A stretch of 64,000 bases of DNA from Branchiostoma floridae. Lineage: Eukaryota; Chordata; Leptocardii; Amphioxiformes; Branchiostomatidae. The stretch is taken from NCBI RefSeq assembly GCF_000003815.2, contig NW_023365726.1, forward strand, positions 1 through 64,000, in the 5' to 3' direction. The notes beneath the pieces were generated by a model, which was not told where the DNA came from, ran no database searches, and saw only the letters and a program-made list of their open reading frames with translations. Shown here one piece after another: positions 60,820-64,000 of this stretch (positions are counted from its first letter, which is position 1; each line of letters begins with the position of its first letter). Both the position numbers and the translations under genes were made by a program.

Positions 60820-62503
60820 CAAGATTTGCCCATGGAGTCACCACCACTGATCGAAGTCAACAACAAGCCACCTTTTCTGAAAAACATCAAAGTTACAGCT
60901 CGGGAAGTTACAAAGCTCATTAAGGATCTTGATGCCAACAAGGCAACTGGGCCAGACAATATTCCGGTAGTTGTTCTTAAAAACAATTCTCCTGAATTAT
61001 CTCCCATCCTGGCCAAGCTTTTTAATCGCTGCTTAAAGGGAAAATGTTTTCCCTCCATGTGGAAGATATCATCAGTTTGTCCTGTTTTTAAGAACGCTGG
61101 AGAACGGTCATCTCCATCCCAGTATCGGCCAATTAGTCTTCTCTGTATCATTAGTAAACTCTTCGAGTCCTTCATAAACAAGGCAGTACTCACCCATCTT
61201 GAAGACAACAATCTCCTGAGCGACAAACAGTATGGTTTTAGATCTTCTAGGTCCACGGCAGATGTTCTAACTGTCATAACCCATCGAATAAGTACAGCCC
61301 TTGATGGTGGCTTTGTGACCAGAGCAGTTGCCTTAGATATATCAAAAGCGTTTGACAAGGTATGGCATAGAGGTTTACTGCATAAACTTGCCAGCTATGG
61401 CATCTGCGGCAAGATTCTAGCAACAATAAAATCCTTCCTGTTCTGCAGATCTCTGAAGGTCGTTATAAATGGTCAATCATCAGAATGTCATAGCATCAAT
61501 GCTGGAGTACCGCAAGGATCCATCCTCGGTCCAACATTATTTTTAATCTACATAAACGATCTGCCTGATCATATACTCAGATCATTTGTCGACATATATG
61601 CTGATGACACTTCAGTATTTGGCCACACATCCAAGAGATGTAATGACCGCTCCCTTGCAGCTAATCTCTCTGCTGACCTTGATCATACAGTTCAATGGGG
61701 CAAAACGTGGCTTGTGACCTTCAACCCTTCAAAAACAAACCTTCTTTCGTTCCATCATAAGAGATCCGATCCGAACCTGCCACCGGTCCAAATGAGTGGG
61801 ACTCTACTTAAAGAAGCCCAATGCTTTGAGCGACTCTTGGGCCTAAAATTTACACCTGATCTTAAGTGGAATTGTTACATCCAATCCGTTGCCAAGGAAG
61901 CTGGGAAAATGGTGGGCTCTTTGTACCGAACCAGAAAATATCTTACCCCCTCTGCTATTCTTTATCTTTATAAGAGTCAGATAAGGCCCAAAATGGAATA
62001 TTGTTGTCACATTTGGGCTGGAGCCTCCCAGAACTCCCTGACCTGCCTCAATAGAGTACAAAAACGGTTAAGGAACATTGTTGGCAGCGACTTATTCGCC
62101 ACACTACAACCATTGGCCCAAAGGCGTGATGTAGCTAGCCTAGCACTTTTCTATCGGTACTTCCATGGTAAATGCTCGGCAGAACTTCATTCACTTGTGC
62201 CTTCAATACGAACCTTCACAGCAAGAACGCGTTTAGCCACTTCCACGGAAACAAATCATCCTTTTTCCTCCACAATCCACCTAACAGGAGGAAGTTCCAC
62301 GCTCAGAGCTTATTTCCTAGAACAACATCGCTATGGAATAAGCTTCCACGGACTTGCTTCCCCACAGAGTACAGCCTGAAACTGTTCAAATTAAGGGTAA
62401 ACAAACATCTCTCTTCACAATTCAGTAACGTAACCCAAAACGCTTGAGTGGCTCCACGAGCCTTGTTTTGCGGTGACCTCAAAGTAAATAAAAAATAAAA
62501 AAA
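60820..62503 (+). mobile_element. LINE (jockey/I-like) reverse transcriptase with a late frameshift
   Basis: An open frame of 553 codons (60718-62379; the first ~35 codons may not belong) encodes a reverse transcriptase: KATGPDNIPVVVLK, QYRPISLLCIISKLFE, LDISKAFDKVWH, AGVPQGSILGP and the catalytic DIYADDTSVF (YADD ~294-297). RPKMEYCCHIWAGA follows. The expected C-terminal block (SLFPRTTSLWNKLP ... LFKLRVNKHL) lies in another frame ending at 62447, so one frameshift occurs near 62250. The element ends in an A-rich tail (GTAAATAAAAAATAAAAAAA, about 62483-62503). No endonuclease upstream, so it is 5'-truncated and dead. The clade is tentative. Confidence 0.85.
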
Positions 62504-62509
62504 ACCTGT

Positions 62510-63840
62510 CCGCCACTTCTATTCTTCATTAAATATGTCAAAGCGACGGCATTGGTTCTGACATGCCCTTGTTGAGTAATGATTTCTCAGAAATATTAAT
62601 ATATAATTTGGTGTTCACTTTTAAGTTAATTTGTACAGCTGTGTTGATAGAAGACATTATGGATCAGAGTTGAAGTGTAACTGTCAACAAAAAATGGATA
62701 CACCGCTCACTGTGTCACGTGTTCTATCTGCATAACGTAACGTCACATAGCAGTGGATTGCTCATTCCTTGACAAAGGCTGGAGTTGGTCAGTCAAAAAT
62801 TTGGGTAAGCTCTTTTTTTGTTTCAACTACAGTACAACTCTGACCCAGAATGCAATTCGTTAATCAGACGTCTGAACTTGAGAGTACAGAAGAATATACC
62901 ATAGCCTGTATACCGATGATTTCTGAACTTGAATGCCACGCCAATGAAAGAAGATATTGAGGGTTGAAGACCAAAATGTTTCCTGACTGCTTGTTTTCCC
63001 TGACAGCTGTTTTTATTCGGCTGTAAAAATATGTCTACCTAGACCTAATAGCGATACCTTGACGTCATCACTTCAGGTCAAAGCAAATCCCCCTGTATGC
63101 CTTCTGAACGTTTAAACCCTCCATCCAAACGGAAAAGAGAAGCGTCTGGGGGATGGTACGATAGAGTACAATTCTAAATACACCCTTGTCCCTACATATA
63201 ACTTGTCCAGGCTAGATCAAACATAATATTAATATTAGCGACAATTTGTCTGACTAAAGGCAGCAGATATATTGTGTACTTCCATATGCTGCCATTACGG
63301 TGGTACACATGCAGTAGGTTAGATAGAACAAGAGAAAGTTACACACGGTTGATCTCTTATGATGCAAGTACGACCTGTTGGATATGATATGTAGTGCACG
63401 GAAAAAAAGACGAAATGTCTATCATGGCAAATCCTTGGGAAATGTACCACCTCCAATCTTCCGCTATATTTTCTTCAGCCCTTATCGTCTCAGAATATAA
63501 CGTTAGCTTTCCCAGGGAAATCCCCTTCCACGTCTTCAGACATTGCATCACCACGTGCACCTTCCGGATCCATTGAGTATCGCAGCATATCCACCCACAG
63601 AGGCCGGTTCGTTATCAATGTTGAGAGGGACGCAGTCGCCGGTCGGACATATGTGGAGGTACTTATAAGACTAAAATCGAGATTCGCTAAATATTACTTT
63701 TTGAAAATCACGGAAACTATAAGACTTGCGCGAGGATAGGCACTACGCAGGAAGAAGTATATTTTATATGTATTTCAAAAACATCTGAATTTATTCTATG
63801 AGATGTCAAAGTCCTATGTACGACGTATTCTAACTTCTAC
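62510..63840. other. No supported gene
   Basis: AT-rich sequence with short open frames. A GGGAAATCCCC word, also kB-like, occurs at about 63514. Confidence 0.4.
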
Positions 63841-63842
63841 TA

Positions 63843-63989
63843 GATGATGACATCTTGTATCACTCGTTGATGAAGTTTTCTCGATTGTTCTGGTCCATCT
63901 CTATTTTTGTGATGGACCAATACAACCGCGAACCCGTCATCATCGCCTTCCAACTGGACTTGATGATGCCCCAGATGGGAGCTGTCAAG
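63843..63989 (+). CDS. Possible exon at the window edge, unknown protein
   Basis: A branch-site-like CTAAC and acceptor CTACTAG precede an open frame that reads DDILYHSLMKFSRLFW ... MDQYNREPVIIAFQLD and ends GTCAAG|GTAATG, a usable donor. An internal ATG at 63912 could also be a start codon. The product is not recognised and the gene would continue beyond the window. Confidence 0.3.
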
Positions 63990-64000
63990 GTAATGTCACT

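Overview
The window reads as metazoan nuclear DNA: genes are split by GT-AG introns, most of the sequence is non-coding, there are many degenerate transposons and foldback elements, and runs of N mark assembly gaps. Three TRAF genes, a caspase-8-like gene, several LINE families and abundant small inverted-repeat elements suggest a non-vertebrate deuterostome, most likely a lancelet (Branchiostoma). That assignment is inference from family content, not from a marker gene.

Layout. 1-7 kb: repeats, including a LINE relic split by a hAT-like MITE with a perfect 8-bp target duplication, a second copy of that MITE, a duplicated ~290-bp segment and several hairpins. 7.2-9.9 kb (-): TRAF gene A, six exons, complete (474 aa). 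10.1-10.9 kb: a 26/28-bp minisatellite upstream of it. 11-27.5 kb: no gene I can support; MITEs, a tandem-repeat-bearing inverted-repeat element and microsatellites. 27.6-29.2 kb (-): TRAF gene B, no RING or zinc fingers in this model. 29.6-31.7 kb (+): a divergent gene whose C-terminus resembles a HIRAN domain, cut by a 507-bp gap. 33.2-39.5 kb (-): a large gene of at least ten exons that I do not recognise by name; parts look like an RNase H-fold (DDE-type) transposase. 39.6-40.7 kb (+): C-terminal exons of a caspase. 43.8-45.8 kb (-): a gapped LINE. 46.5-48.9 kb: a young LTR pair in inverted orientation. 50.7-56.6 kb (-): TRAF gene C, seven exons, complete (549 aa), with a CR1/L2-like LINE and a MITE in its large first intron. 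60.7-62.5 kb (+): another LINE with a late frameshift. The last ~150 bases may hold one more exon.

The TRAF and caspase genes would belong to TNF-receptor/innate signalling: TRAFs oligomerise through a coiled coil, bind receptors or adaptors through the C-terminal MATH domain, and (A and C) carry RING-type zinc sites used in ubiquitin transfer; the caspase is of the initiator type downstream of the same receptors. Four copies of an 11-bp palindromic NF-kB-type site lie in or near TRAF C, which would fit feedback from the pathway's own transcription factor, but a repeat origin has not been excluded.

The most unusual items are the uncharacterised transposase-like gene at 33-39 kb with its convergent HIRAN-like neighbour, the inverted LTR pair whose flanks rebuild a single insertion site, the exon-restricted near-identity of TRAF A and C, and a caspase with His in place of the Gln of the QACxG motif.
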